DNA of 64,000 nucleotides from Acholeplasma granularum ATCC 19168 (lineage in GTDB: Bacteria > Bacillota_I > Bacilli_A > Acholeplasmatales > Acholeplasmataceae), in the NCBI RefSeq assembly GCF_000526235.1, contig NZ_JAFR01000012.1, positions 35,195 through 99,194 on the forward strand, written 5' to 3'. A model generated the notes under the pieces. The model was given only the letters and a program-made list of their open reading frames with translations, searched no databases and was not told where the DNA came from. Shown piece after piece: positions 27,110 through 35,072 of the stretch. Every line of letters starts with the position of its first letter. The stretch's first letter is position 1. The translations under genes and the position numbers were made by a program.

Positions 27110-27805
27110 ATGAGATTAGATAAATTTTTATCCAACTTAAAACTTGGAAGTAGAAAAGATGTAAAGTTTATGGTTAAAAATGGGGATGTTACTTTAAATG
27201 GTAACCCTGTATATCAATATGATATGAAAATAGACCCGAACTATGATAAAATATGCGTTAAAGGTGAACATCTTTACTATAAAGATGATATCATCTTAGC
27301 TTTTTATAAACCTGTGAATTATTTATCAAGTAATAAAGATAATATACATCCTGTTTTATTTGATTTAATAAAAAGTCCATATGACAGGTTAGACCTAAAA
27401 ATAGCTGGTAGACTGGATCTAGACAGTGAAGGATTAATGATTTTATCAAATAATGGTCAAATTATTCATGAAATTACACACCCTAAAAAGAAAGTTATTA
27501 AAGTCTATGAAGCAACGCTAGATAAAATATTAAATCTAGAAGATGCAAATAAACTACTTTTAGGTGTTGAATTAATTAATACAGATGGTAGCACATATTT
27601 TGCACAAGCACTTAATCTAACTACAATGGATAGTGTTGCAACAATTTCAATTGATGAAGGTAAATTTCATCAGGTAAAAAAAATGTTTAAAAAAATTGGT
27701 TATGAAGTAATCAATCTAAAAAGAATTCAAATTGGTGCACTAAAATTAAACTTAGAGCCCGGAAAATATCAAGAGATCTCAATTGATGATATATTTGGAA
27801 GGTAG
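27110..27805 (+). CDS. RsuA/RluB-family rRNA pseudouridine synthase
   Basis: 231 aa. N-terminal S4 RNA-binding domain (MRLDKFLSNLKLGSRKDVK), then the pseudouridine synthase core with the catalytic Asp in AGRLDLDSEGLMILSNNG. The size and lack of a C-terminal extension suit an RsuA-like enzyme acting on 16S rRNA; RluB cannot be excluded. AAGGATGA lies before the ATG. The next gene starts 4 bases after its stop. Confidence 0.92.
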   Translation: MRLDKFLSNLKLGSRKDVKFMVKNGDVTLNGNPVYQYDMKIDPNYDKICVKGEHLYYKDDIILAFYKPVNYLSSNKDNIHPVLFDLIKSPYDRLDLKIAGRLDLDSEGLMILSNNGQIIHEITHPKKKVIKVYEATLDKILNLEDANKLLLGVELINTDGSTYFAQALNLTTMDSVATISIDEGKFHQVKKMFKKIGYEVINLKRIQIGALKLNLEPGKYQEISIDDIFGR

Positions 27806-27809
27806 ATTT

Positions 27810-28043
27810 ATGGAAATACAAAGAGTAGCCTATATAGTAGATTTTAAAGGCAAAGAAGTACCTAAAAAATTAAGCAAAATGGATGTAAATTTAGCATATG
27901 TGTCTAAAAAAGGAAACTATGCAGTTGTTTACTTTGATAAAAATAAGGGAGAAAAAATGTTAACTTCTCACTTAAAAAACGTCAAAGGCTTTATTCGCAT
28001 CTATCCATCTCTTACTTTTAATGAAGAAGCAAACATTTCTTAA
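27810..28043 (+). CDS. ylbG: YlbG family protein (DUF2129)
   Basis: 77 aa. VSKKGNYAVVYFDKNKGEKM and the end IRIYPSL follow Bacillus YlbG closely. Function unknown in the family. ATG 27810 follows GGAAGG; the frame is open further upstream inside the previous gene but the family begins here. Confidence 0.82.
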   Translation: MEIQRVAYIVDFKGKEVPKKLSKMDVNLAYVSKKGNYAVVYFDKNKGEKMLTSHLKNVKGFIRIYPSLTFNEEANIS

Positions 28044-28062
28044 TGGTGTTAACTAAAAATAC

Positions 28063-28090
28063 TTGACACCTTAAAATAATGTGATACAAT
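28063..28090 (+). promoter_or_regulatory. rpsP operon promoter
   Basis: Perfect -35 TTGACA (28063-28068), 16-base spacer, -10 TACAAT (28085-28090). One of the strongest promoters in the window by consensus. Confidence 0.85.
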
Positions 28091-28125
28091 AATACAGGAC
28101 AAAAAGAATTAAGGAGAAAACAAAT

Positions 28126-28368
28126 ATGGCAGTTAAATTACGTTTACAACGTTTTGGTAATCATAAAAGACCATTCTACAGAATTGTTGCAGCAGATTCA
28201 AAAGCACCAAGAGATGGTAGATTCTTAGATATTATAGGAACTTATGAACCAATCAAAGGAACAGTTGATGTGAATAGTGACAAAGTTGTTGCTTGGTTAA
28301 ACAACGGTGCACAACCAACAGATACAGTTAAAAGTTTATTCAAAAAGTTTAATGTAGTAAATAAATAA
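28126..28368 (+). CDS. rpsP: 30S ribosomal protein S16
   Basis: 80 aa small-subunit protein. Begins [21 protein letters not shown], with [10 protein letters not shown] and the IGTYEP segment typical of S16. AAGGAG precedes the ATG. First gene of the conserved rpsP-khpA-rimM-trmD-rplS order. Confidence 0.98.
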   Translation: MAVKLRLQRFGNHKRPFYRIVAADSKAPRDGRFLDIIGTYEPIKGTVDVNSDKVVAWLNNGAQPTDTVKSLFKKFNVVNK

Positions 28369-28389
28369 TTATAAAAGGGGGTCATACAT

Positions 28390-28638
28390 ATGGCAGTCGA
28401 TTTTGCAAAGTTAATCAAACAAATAGTAACGCCATTAGTGGTTTCCCCAGATGATGTTTCCGTTAAAGTTTTATCTGAGGATAATCAACTTGTACATATA
28501 CAATTGTTAGTCAATAACCAAGATCTTGGAAGAGTCATTGGTAAAGGTGGAAAAATTGCATCAGCAATACGTACAATTGTTTATGCGGGTGCTTCAAAAG
28601 CTGGAAAACGCGTGCACTTAGATATTGACGCATATTAA
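28390..28638 (+). CDS. khpA: KH-domain RNA-binding protein KhpA (YlqC)
   Basis: 82-aa single KH domain with the RNA-binding GRVIGKGGKIASAIRTIV loop. In Firmicutes KhpA acts with KhpB on small RNAs and cell growth; the partner is not in this window. Preceded by a run of G (AAAAGGGGG). Between rpsP and rimM as usual. Confidence 0.93.
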   Translation: MAVDFAKLIKQIVTPLVVSPDDVSVKVLSEDNQLVHIQLLVNNQDLGRVIGKGGKIASAIRTIVYAGASKAGKRVHLDIDAY

Positions 28639-28642
28639 TTAG

Positions 28643-29119
28643 ATGTTATATTTAATTGGTAAAATCGTTAGCACCCATGGCATTAAGGGTGAAGTTAAAG
28701 TTCAATCAATTACTGATTTTAATAGATTTTTTGTAGGTAGTAAGGTAATTATTAACCAACAAGAAATGACTATCAAAACAGTTAGAAGACAACAAGACTT
28801 ATATTTAATTTCATTTGAAAACTTTCCAACATTATCTGAAGTAGAGCACTTAAAAAAACAAGAAATATATACAAGTCAAGAACCTGATGAATTATTAGAA
28901 GATGAATTTCATCTACCTCAATTAATTGGTCTTGATGTATATGCCCAAAATAATTATTTTGTAGGTAAAGTAATAGAACTTGTCGAAGTGCCACAAGGTT
29001 ATTTACTAAGAGTCAAAAAAGACGATGGTCAATATAAACTCATCCCATTTGTAGATGTCTTTATTAAAGAAGTTACAGATGAAAAAATCGTTATCGATGC
29101 AATTGAGGGACTCATATGA
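28643..29119 (+). CDS. rimM: Ribosome maturation factor RimM
   Basis: 158 aa; assists 30S head assembly by binding S19. GKIVSTHGIKGEVKV at the N-terminus and a PRC-barrel C-terminal domain (LIGLDVYAQNNYFVGKVIEL; LIPFVDVFIKEV). The start lies 4 bases after khpA with no clear ribosome binding site, so reinitiation is probable. It overlaps trmD by ATGA. Confidence 0.94.
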   Translation: MLYLIGKIVSTHGIKGEVKVQSITDFNRFFVGSKVIINQQEMTIKTVRRQQDLYLISFENFPTLSEVEHLKKQEIYTSQEPDELLEDEFHLPQLIGLDVYAQNNYFVGKVIELVEVPQGYLLRVKKDDGQYKLIPFVDVFIKEVTDEKIVIDAIEGLI

Positions 29120-29847
29120 TCATAGATATTATTACAATATTTCCAAACTTTTTTGATCAATTCTTAACCACTTCAAAAATCAAACATGCAATTGAGGATA
29201 AACGTGTTGAAATCAACATACACGATCTTAGATTATATACAGATTTAAAAGGTGGAAAAATTGATGATACACCATATGGTGGTGGTGCAGGCATGTTAAT
29301 GATCTATCCGCCATTTCATAAATTACTTACTAAACTAAAAACTAAAGATACATTCACAGTATTCTTATCTCCTCAAGGTACAGTCTATAACCAAGCGCTT
29401 GCCACAAAATGGAGTGAAGAAATTAAGCACCTCATATTAATATGTGGGCACTATGAAGGAATTGATGATAGAATTTTAAATTTAGTTGATTTAGAGGTAA
29501 GTATTGGTGATTATGTATTAACCGGTGGTGAAATACCTGCAATGGTTATTGCAGATAGCATTATCCGTTTAATACCAGGTGTAATTAATAAAGAATCTTA
29601 CATTGATGATTCACATCAACAAGGACTATTAAAATACCCACAATATACTAAACCTGATGAATATATGGGACATAAAGTACCTGATGTATTAAAATCAGGA
29701 CATCATGAAAATATTCGTTTATGGCGTTTAGAAAAAAGTTTAGAAAAAACATACTTAAAAAGGCCTGACCTATTAGAAAATAGAGTCATGACAAAAGAAG
29801 AAACAAAAATCTTAAATAAAATTAAGAAATCAATTGAAACAAAATAA
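29116..29847 (+). CDS. trmD: tRNA (guanine-37-N1)-methyltransferase TrmD
   Basis: 243 aa SPOUT enzyme making m1G37, which prevents frameshifting. DIITIFPNFF at the start, DDTPYGGGAGM, CGHYEGIDDRI and the trefoil-knot segment SIGDYVLTGGE are all present. Coupled to rimM by a 4-base overlap. A new promoter lies at its very end for rplS. Confidence 0.97.
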   Translation: MIIDIITIFPNFFDQFLTTSKIKHAIEDKRVEINIHDLRLYTDLKGGKIDDTPYGGGAGMLMIYPPFHKLLTKLKTKDTFTVFLSPQGTVYNQALATKWSEEIKHLILICGHYEGIDDRILNLVDLEVSIGDYVLTGGEIPAMVIADSIIRLIPGVINKESYIDDSHQQGLLKYPQYTKPDEYMGHKVPDVLKSGHHENIRLWRLEKSLEKTYLKRPDLLENRVMTKEETKILNKIKKSIETK

Positions 29848-29862
29848 TGTTTCATGTATAAT
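29834..29862 (+). promoter_or_regulatory. rplS promoter
   Basis: TTGAAA (29834-29839), 17-base spacer, TATAAT (29857-29862), overlapping the trmD stop region. Confidence 0.75.
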
Positions 29863-29865
29863 CAA

Positions 29866-29916
29866 AAAGGCACGCTGGTCCGCTAAGTAATATGACTTAT
29901 GAACAGACGTAGAATA
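29866..29916 (+). ncRNA. L19 leader RNA (candidate)
   Basis: The leader between trmD and rplS holds ACGCTGGTCCGC, a stem AAGTAA..TGACTT and GAACAGACG. Position and these conserved blocks match my memory of the Firmicute L19 leader motif. It is thought to let L19 regulate its own synthesis. Confidence 0.55.
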
Positions 29917-29928
29917 AGGAGAACTATT

Positions 29929-30291
29929 ATGGCAAAACTAAAAGGACAAGCTTTACTAACTGAAATTACATCTAAATACATGATCGAACGTCCAAAATTT
30001 AACGCTGGAGACACTGTTGGTGTTTACGTTAAAATTGTGGAAGGTGCAAAAGAAAGAATTCAGTTATTTGAAGGTCTAGTAATTAAACGTCAAGGCGGTG
30101 GCATTGGCGAAACATTTACTGTACGTAAAATTTCAAATGGTGTAGGTGTTGAAAGAACATTCCCAGTAAACTCACCAAGAGTTGATCGTATTGAAGTTGT
30201 AAGATATGGTATCGTACGTCGTGCGAAATTAAACTATATTCGTACATTAAGCAAAAAAGCAGCTAGAATTAGAGAAAAAAAGCAAAAATAA
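29929..30291 (+). CDS. rplS: 50S ribosomal protein L19
   Basis: 120 aa at the subunit interface. [16 protein letters not shown] and [17 protein letters not shown] are typical. The start is ATG 29929, after AAGGAG; the open frame upstream (from 29899) lies in the leader and is not translated in this family. Confidence 0.97.
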   Translation: MAKLKGQALLTEITSKYMIERPKFNAGDTVGVYVKIVEGAKERIQLFEGLVIKRQGGGIGETFTVRKISNGVGVERTFPVNSPRVDRIEVVRYGIVRRAKLNYIRTLSKKAARIREKKQK

Positions 30292-30300
30292 TTATATAAA

Positions 30301-30338
30301 AAGTTCGTCATTTCAAATGAAATGGCGACTTTTTTTAG
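30301..30338 (+). terminator. rpsP-rplS operon terminator
   Basis: AAGTTCGTCATTTC pairs with GAAATGGCGACTT (one bulge, one G-T), followed by seven Ts. Confidence 0.88.
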
Positions 30339-30395
30339 ATTATAAAGCCATTAATGTTACATTATGAAAATTTTTTCATTTTGTTACATTTAGTA

Positions 30396-30424
30396 TTGTA
30401 AGCACTTCCATTTTATGATATAAT
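30396..30424 (+). promoter_or_regulatory. ccpA promoter with overlapping cre-like site
   Basis: TTGTAA (30396-30401), 17-base spacer, TATAAT (30419-30424). The sequence at 30396-30411 fits the cre consensus WTGNNARCGNWWWCAW at 14 of 16 positions and covers the -35, as expected for self-repression. Confidence 0.6.
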
Positions 30425-30449
30425 TATCATAATTAAAGGAGTGATATCT

Positions 30450-31442
30450 ATGAGTAACGCAACTATTTATGACGTTGCAGGGGCTGCTGGTGTCAGCTTA
30501 GCAACAGTTTCTCGAGTTTTAAATTCACCTGAAAAAGTAAAAGAAGAAACAAGATTAAGAGTTTTAAAAGTAATTAAAGAACTAGGTTATCGACCAAACG
30601 TTATTGCACGTGGACTTGCAAGTAGAAAAACAACAACAGTTGGTGTTGTAATTTCTGATATTACAAGAGCATCCGTTGCAGAAATGCTTGGTGGGATTGC
30701 TGATATTGCTGAAAAATATCACTATTCAATTAAATTATTTACCATTCATGATGAATCTGATGTATTAGATACACTACAAAACATTGTAGCTGAACAAGTT
30801 GATGGTGTATTATACTTAAATGATGAATTAAGTGATAAAGATGTTGATTTAATCAAACGTATGTTTAATGATAATAAAATACCTTATGTATTCGCAAACG
30901 TTGCAACATCCGATCCAATTGTACCTACTGTAAGTATTGATTACGTTAAAGCAGGCTTCGAAATTACTAAAAAATTAATTGAAAAAGGCTGTAAAGATAT
31001 TTATTTATTAAGTACAGCAAGACGCTATAGTGTTAATGATAAAAAAGAAGAAGGTTATACTAAAGCAATGGTTGAAGCAAAACTTGAACCAATGATCTTT
31101 AGAACAAGTGGTGATACAAACATCAATAAACCACACTTTGAAACATTCTTTGCAGATATTCATGTAGATGGTGCTATTGCTGTTAGAGACTCTATTGCAG
31201 TATCGTTTTTAAATACGGCAATTAATAATGGTAAAAGTGTACCTGAAAACTTAAAAATTGCAGGATTCCAAAACACTAAATATGCAGCTTTAAGTCGTCC
31301 AGAGTTAACATCTATTGATATACCAGTATATGACATTGGTGCTGTATCAATGAGACTACTTACAAAACTGATGCAATCTCAAGATGTAGAAAATACAAGA
31401 ATTATCTTACCTCATCGTATTATTAATAGACAATCAATTTAA
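30450..31442 (+). CDS. ccpA: LacI-family catabolite control protein CcpA
   Basis: 330 aa. N-terminal LacI helix-turn-helix (TIYDVAGAAGVSLATVSRVLN) and hinge helix (RPNVIARGLASRKTTTVGVV) typical of CcpA, then a periplasmic-binding-fold sensor domain. In Firmicutes CcpA binds HPr-Ser-P and represses or activates genes at cre sites. ATG 30450 follows AAAGGAG; the GTG at 30441 overlaps that site and is rejected. Cre-like sequences lie on its own promoter and upstream of gapA. CcpA is the best fit among LacI members; another sugar repressor is possible. Confidence 0.82.
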   Translation: MSNATIYDVAGAAGVSLATVSRVLNSPEKVKEETRLRVLKVIKELGYRPNVIARGLASRKTTTVGVVISDITRASVAEMLGGIADIAEKYHYSIKLFTIHDESDVLDTLQNIVAEQVDGVLYLNDELSDKDVDLIKRMFNDNKIPYVFANVATSDPIVPTVSIDYVKAGFEITKKLIEKGCKDIYLLSTARRYSVNDKKEEGYTKAMVEAKLEPMIFRTSGDTNINKPHFETFFADIHVDGAIAVRDSIAVSFLNTAINNGKSVPENLKIAGFQNTKYAALSRPELTSIDIPVYDIGAVSMRLLTKLMQSQDVENTRIILPHRIINRQSI

Positions 31443-31454
31443 TCAATCGATAAT
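31427..31454 (+). promoter_or_regulatory. tyrS promoter
   Basis: TAGACA (31427-31432), 16 bases, GATAAT (31449-31454). It would begin the T-box transcript near 31461. Confidence 0.5.
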
Positions 31455-31460
31455 ATTAGT

Positions 31461-31655
31461 ACAAGTAGTTTATATAAACTTATATAGAGATCTAATGGCT
31501 GGTGAAAATTAGAAGTTAAATATATCAAACAAAATACAACTAATGGAGATTACATTACTAAATGAGTGCACAATTTTTATTGTGAACTAAGGTGGTACCG
31601 CGAATTATTAAGCATTCGTCCTTAGACTGATTTTTTCAGTTTAAGGACATTTTTT
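31461..31655 (+). promoter_or_regulatory. T-box riboswitch of tyrS
   Basis: Contains the invariant T-box AAGGTGGTACCGCG (31589-31602 region) and a terminator hairpin at 31618-31649 (GTCCTTA...TAAGGAC, then Ts). The specifier is read as TAC (Tyr) in AAATACAAC just before ATGGAG. Uncharged tRNA-Tyr would favour the antiterminator and tyrS expression. Confidence 0.9.
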
Positions 31656-31690
31656 ATTTAAAAAAGTATGAAAAGGAAGTCTTAGAAAAT

Positions 31691-32926
31691 ATGGATTTAT
31701 ACAGTAAATTAGAATATAGAGGTATGGTTAAAGATGTTAGCCAACCCGAACTTGCAAAAGATTTATTAAATAATAAAAAAATTAAATTTTATGTAGGATA
31801 TGATCCAACAGGTGAATCATTAACAGTCGGACATTTAGTACAAATCGTACGTATGCTATACCTACAAAAACACGGACACATACCGGTTGTTTTAATAGGT
31901 GGTGCAACAGGTTTAATTGGAGATCCAAGAGAAACCAGTGAAAGACAATTACTGACTTTAGAAAAATCTTTAGAAAATGCACAAAAAATTGAAACTCAAA
32001 TTAGAAAACTAATATCAGGTAATGTAATGTTTGTAAATAACTATGATTGGTTATCAAAAATAGATTTATTTACTTACTTAAGAGATTTTGGTAAATACTT
32101 TAATGTATCTTATATGATACATAAAGATACTGTCCAAAAACGTCTAGAAACAGGGATTTCATATACAGAATTTTCATATATGATTCTACAGTCAATTGAC
32201 TGGCTAAAACTATATCAAAATGAAGATGTCAAAATCCAGTTTGGTGGTTCTGATCAGTGGGGTAATATAACATCAGGATTAGAATTAATTAGAAAAGTTG
32301 TTGGTGAAAATGATGCAGTAGGACTATCAAGCCCGCTATTATTAAAAGCAGATGGTACTAAATTTGGTAAATCAGAATCAGGCGCTTTATGGCTTGATGA
32401 AAACCTTACTAGCCCATATGAACTATATCAATATTTCTTAAATAGTAGTGATAGTGATATTGAAAACTTCTTAAAACTATTAACTATTTTAGAAAAAGAA
32501 GAAATTGATGAAATACTTTTAGAGTCAAGTAAAAAACCTGAACTTAGATATGCTCAAAAGCGTTTAGCAGAAGAAGTTGTAAAACTTGTTCACGGGAAAA
32601 AAGCATTAGAAACAGCATTAAGTGTTACTGAAGCATTATTTAGTGGTAACTTTGAGGATTTGGATATGGATGCATATCAAACGTTAGAAAAAGTTTTAGA
32701 TACAACACTGATTCATAATGAAAATATAGTTGAGACACTTGTTTTATCAAAACTTGCTCAATCTAACCGTGAAGCTAGAGAGTTTATTTTAAATGGTGCT
32801 GTAAGCATTAATGGTCATAAAATTACAGAAGTAGATTATATTGTTAATACAACACCTAGAACATTTAAAAACTATAGTATTATACGAAGAGGAAAGAAAA
32901 AATACGCATTAATCGTATTTAGATAA
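31691..32926 (+). CDS. tyrS: Tyrosyl-tRNA synthetase
   Basis: 411 aa class I synthetase. [13 protein letters not shown] (HIGH-like) near residue 38, KFGKS (KMSKS) near 230, and a C-terminal S4 domain (~345-405). AAAGGAAG lies ahead of the ATG. Controlled by the upstream T-box. The lipid kinase gene follows 4 bases after its stop. Confidence 0.97.
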   Translation: MDLYSKLEYRGMVKDVSQPELAKDLLNNKKIKFYVGYDPTGESLTVGHLVQIVRMLYLQKHGHIPVVLIGGATGLIGDPRETSERQLLTLEKSLENAQKIETQIRKLISGNVMFVNNYDWLSKIDLFTYLRDFGKYFNVSYMIHKDTVQKRLETGISYTEFSYMILQSIDWLKLYQNEDVKIQFGGSDQWGNITSGLELIRKVVGENDAVGLSSPLLLKADGTKFGKSESGALWLDENLTSPYELYQYFLNSSDSDIENFLKLLTILEKEEIDEILLESSKKPELRYAQKRLAEEVVKLVHGKKALETALSVTEALFSGNFEDLDMDAYQTLEKVLDTTLIHNENIVETLVLSKLAQSNREAREFILNGAVSINGHKITEVDYIVNTTPRTFKNYSIIRRGKKKYALIVFR

Positions 32927-32930
32927 ATAT

Positions 32931-33767
32931 ATGGATATTATATTATATAACCCCCTATCTAATAAGGGTAAAAATGTTAAAATTGCAGAAAAATTAGAGA
33001 AACAATCAAACAAAAAAGGCATAAAATCTCAAATTTTAAATTTACTCGATATTCATAATGTTGAATCTTTTTTAAGTGCATATAGTAGTGATGATAGAAT
33101 TATTATTATTGGTGGTGATGGTACATTAAATAGAATTGTTAATCAGATCAATGATACCGAAATTTTACCTCAAGTTTTTATGTATAAAGCAGGTACGGGT
33201 AATGATTTTATTAGAAGCGTTAAAACAAAGGGTAAGTTTGTAGATATTAAACCATATATAAAAAACCTACCAACTATTGAAGTAAATGGTAAAACTGAAA
33301 AGTTTTTAAATGGTGCTGGTGTTGGATTTGACGGTTTTGTTTGTTATAACGTTAATGTTTCAAAAAGTGCTAAAAACAAATCAAATTATTTTAAAAATGT
33401 ATTTAAATCATTCATAAATTATAAACCCGTTTCTGCATTAATTGATGTGGATGGTAAGGTATTTGAGGAAAATAAAGTATGGTTTGTAACAGCAATGAAT
33501 GCACAGTTTTTTGGCGGAGGGATGCGTCTAGCACCAAAAATGCGTAGAGACAAAGACTACTTAGAACTAGTAATTGTTAAAAAAATCCCTAAATGGTTAT
33601 TAATTATACTTTTTCCTTCAATATATTTAGGGCTACATAGATTTTTATATAAGTATGTTCAATTTTATCAGGGAAAACGTATCAAAGTAGAATTATTAAC
33701 GGATAGTTATCTTCAACGTGATGGTGAACATGAATATCCAGTTCGAAAGTTTGAAGTAAATAAATAA
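32931..33767 (+). CDS. Diacylglycerol/lipid kinase family protein
   Basis: 278 aa. Diacylglycerol-kinase catalytic domain with IIIIGGDGTLNRIV, the nucleotide-binding GGDGT, and GAGVGFDGFV in the second half. Acts on membrane lipids; DgkB-like or YegS/BmrU-like cannot be separated by eye. The start is close to tyrS, so read-through from the T-box transcript is likely. Confidence 0.87.
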   Translation: MDIILYNPLSNKGKNVKIAEKLEKQSNKKGIKSQILNLLDIHNVESFLSAYSSDDRIIIIGGDGTLNRIVNQINDTEILPQVFMYKAGTGNDFIRSVKTKGKFVDIKPYIKNLPTIEVNGKTEKFLNGAGVGFDGFVCYNVNVSKSAKNKSNYFKNVFKSFINYKPVSALIDVDGKVFEENKVWFVTAMNAQFFGGGMRLAPKMRRDKDYLELVIVKKIPKWLLIILFPSIYLGLHRFLYKYVQFYQGKRIKVELLTDSYLQRDGEHEYPVRKFEVNK

Positions 33768-33778
33768 TATAAAAAAAT

Positions 33779-33808
33779 AGAAGTAACCGCTTGGTTACTT
33801 CTTTCTTT
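33779..33808. terminator. Bidirectional terminator that includes the trpS stop codon
   Basis: AGAAGTAACC (33779-33788) pairs with GGTTACTTCT (33793-33802). The trpS stop codon (33797-33795) lies within the stem. Confidence 0.85.
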
Positions 33809-34799
33809 TTAGTCCGATTTTATTTAGTACTTTAGCCATTTTTCTTGATGCAAACATTTTTGCTTTCATTGCACCTTGATCTAATATTTCATCTAATGTG
33901 TTTGAAGCTATTAATTCATTATATTTAGTTTGAATATTGCCAATATGTGAAGCAACAATTTCAGCTAAGTCTATTTTAAATCCTGCATAGGATGTTTCAT
34001 TTTTATATTTTTCAACAATTTCTTCAATACTTAAATTTGTTAGTGCAGAATAAATTGTAAGTAAATTAGAAATACCTGGTTTATTTACTTCATCAAAGTA
34101 TATGGAAGTGTCTGAATCTGTGACAGCAGACTTAATTTTGTTTTTAATTTGATTTAAATTGTCTGATAGAAGAATATATGATTTTACAGATAAATCATTA
34201 GACTTACTCATTTTTTTAGTTGGATCTTGAAGATCTTTTATTTTAGCACCAACCTTAGTAATATATGGTTTAGGTACAACAAATGTATCACCATATTGAC
34301 TATTAAAGCGCTCTGCAAGTGTTTGGGTCAGTTCTAAATGTTGTACTTGATCTTCACCAACAGGCACAATATTTGCATCATATAATAAAATATCAGCAGC
34401 CATTAAAGCAGGGTATGTTAAAAGCGATGTACGAACACCTTGTTCCTGGTTACGGCGTTTTTCTTTAAACTGTATCATACGCTCCATTTCACCAATATAG
34501 GCTGTAGATTCCATAATATAACCTAGTAATGCATGCTCCATAACCTCTGATTGCACAAATAGATTGACTCTATTAGGATCTAGGCCACAAGCAATATAAA
34601 AAGCTGCAATCTCTTTAATGCGTGATTTAAGTAGTTGTTTGTCTTGAGGTGTTGTAATTGCATGAAGGTCAGCAATAAAAATAAAAAATTCTGTGTCTGG
34701 TAATTCGTTTTGTAGCTGTACAAATTGTTTAATTGCACCAATGTAATTACCTAATGTAAGTTCACCGGTTGGCTTAATGCCTGATACGAGTCTGTTCAT
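33795..34799 (-). CDS. trpS: Tryptophanyl-tRNA synthetase
   Basis: 334 aa class I synthetase. SGIKPTGELTLGNYIGA (HIGH-equivalent) at residues ~6-22 and KMSKS near 197. Ends in a basic tail (LKRKK). Preceded on the minus strand by a T-box leader. Divergent to nothing; pepF lies upstream on the same strand with its own start. Confidence 0.97.
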   Translation of the reverse strand: MNRLVSGIKPTGELTLGNYIGAIKQFVQLQNELPDTEFFIFIADLHAITTPQDKQLLKSRIKEIAAFYIACGLDPNRVNLFVQSEVMEHALLGYIMESTAYIGEMERMIQFKEKRRNQEQGVRTSLLTYPALMAADILLYDANIVPVGEDQVQHLELTQTLAERFNSQYGDTFVVPKPYITKVGAKIKDLQDPTKKMSKSNDLSVKSYILLSDNLNQIKNKIKSAVTDSDTSIYFDEVNKPGISNLLTIYSALTNLSIEEIVEKYKNETSYAGFKIDLAEIVASHIGNIQTKYNELIASNTLDEILDQGAMKAKMFASRKMAKVLNKIGLKRKK

Positions 34800-34818
34800 A
34801 ATATATTCCTTTCTTAAG

Positions 34819-35028
34819 AAAAAAACGTCCTTAAAAGTATAAAACTTCTAAGGACGATTTTGTTAATCGCGGTACCACCTTAGTTCACAATATTAATTGT
34901 GCACTTTAGATTTAAATTTATAAGCTCCAAGGTCCATTCACTTTAATTAACATCCTAAACTTTCAGCATTATGTTTAGGTCTCTTCTTAATGTCAAATTT
35001 TAAAGTTACTTGTTCTTATCATCGCTTA
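34819..35028 (-). promoter_or_regulatory. T-box riboswitch of trpS
   Basis: On the minus strand: AAGGTGGTACCGCG (about 34881-34868) and a terminator hairpin (CGTCCTTA 34856-34849 with 34833-34826, then Ts). The specifier is TGG (Trp) in GAATGGACC just before TTGGAG. It controls trpS read-through. Confidence 0.9.
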
Positions 35029-35034
35029 GCATAT

Positions 35035-35063
35035 ATTTTACTTGTTTTTTATACTTTAGTCAA
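35035..35063 (-). promoter_or_regulatory. trpS promoter
   Basis: TTGACT (35063-35058), 17-base spacer, TAAAAT (35040-35035), the same -35/-10 pair as for rpsD. Confidence 0.75.
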
Positions 35064-35072
35064 CTTGTAAAG

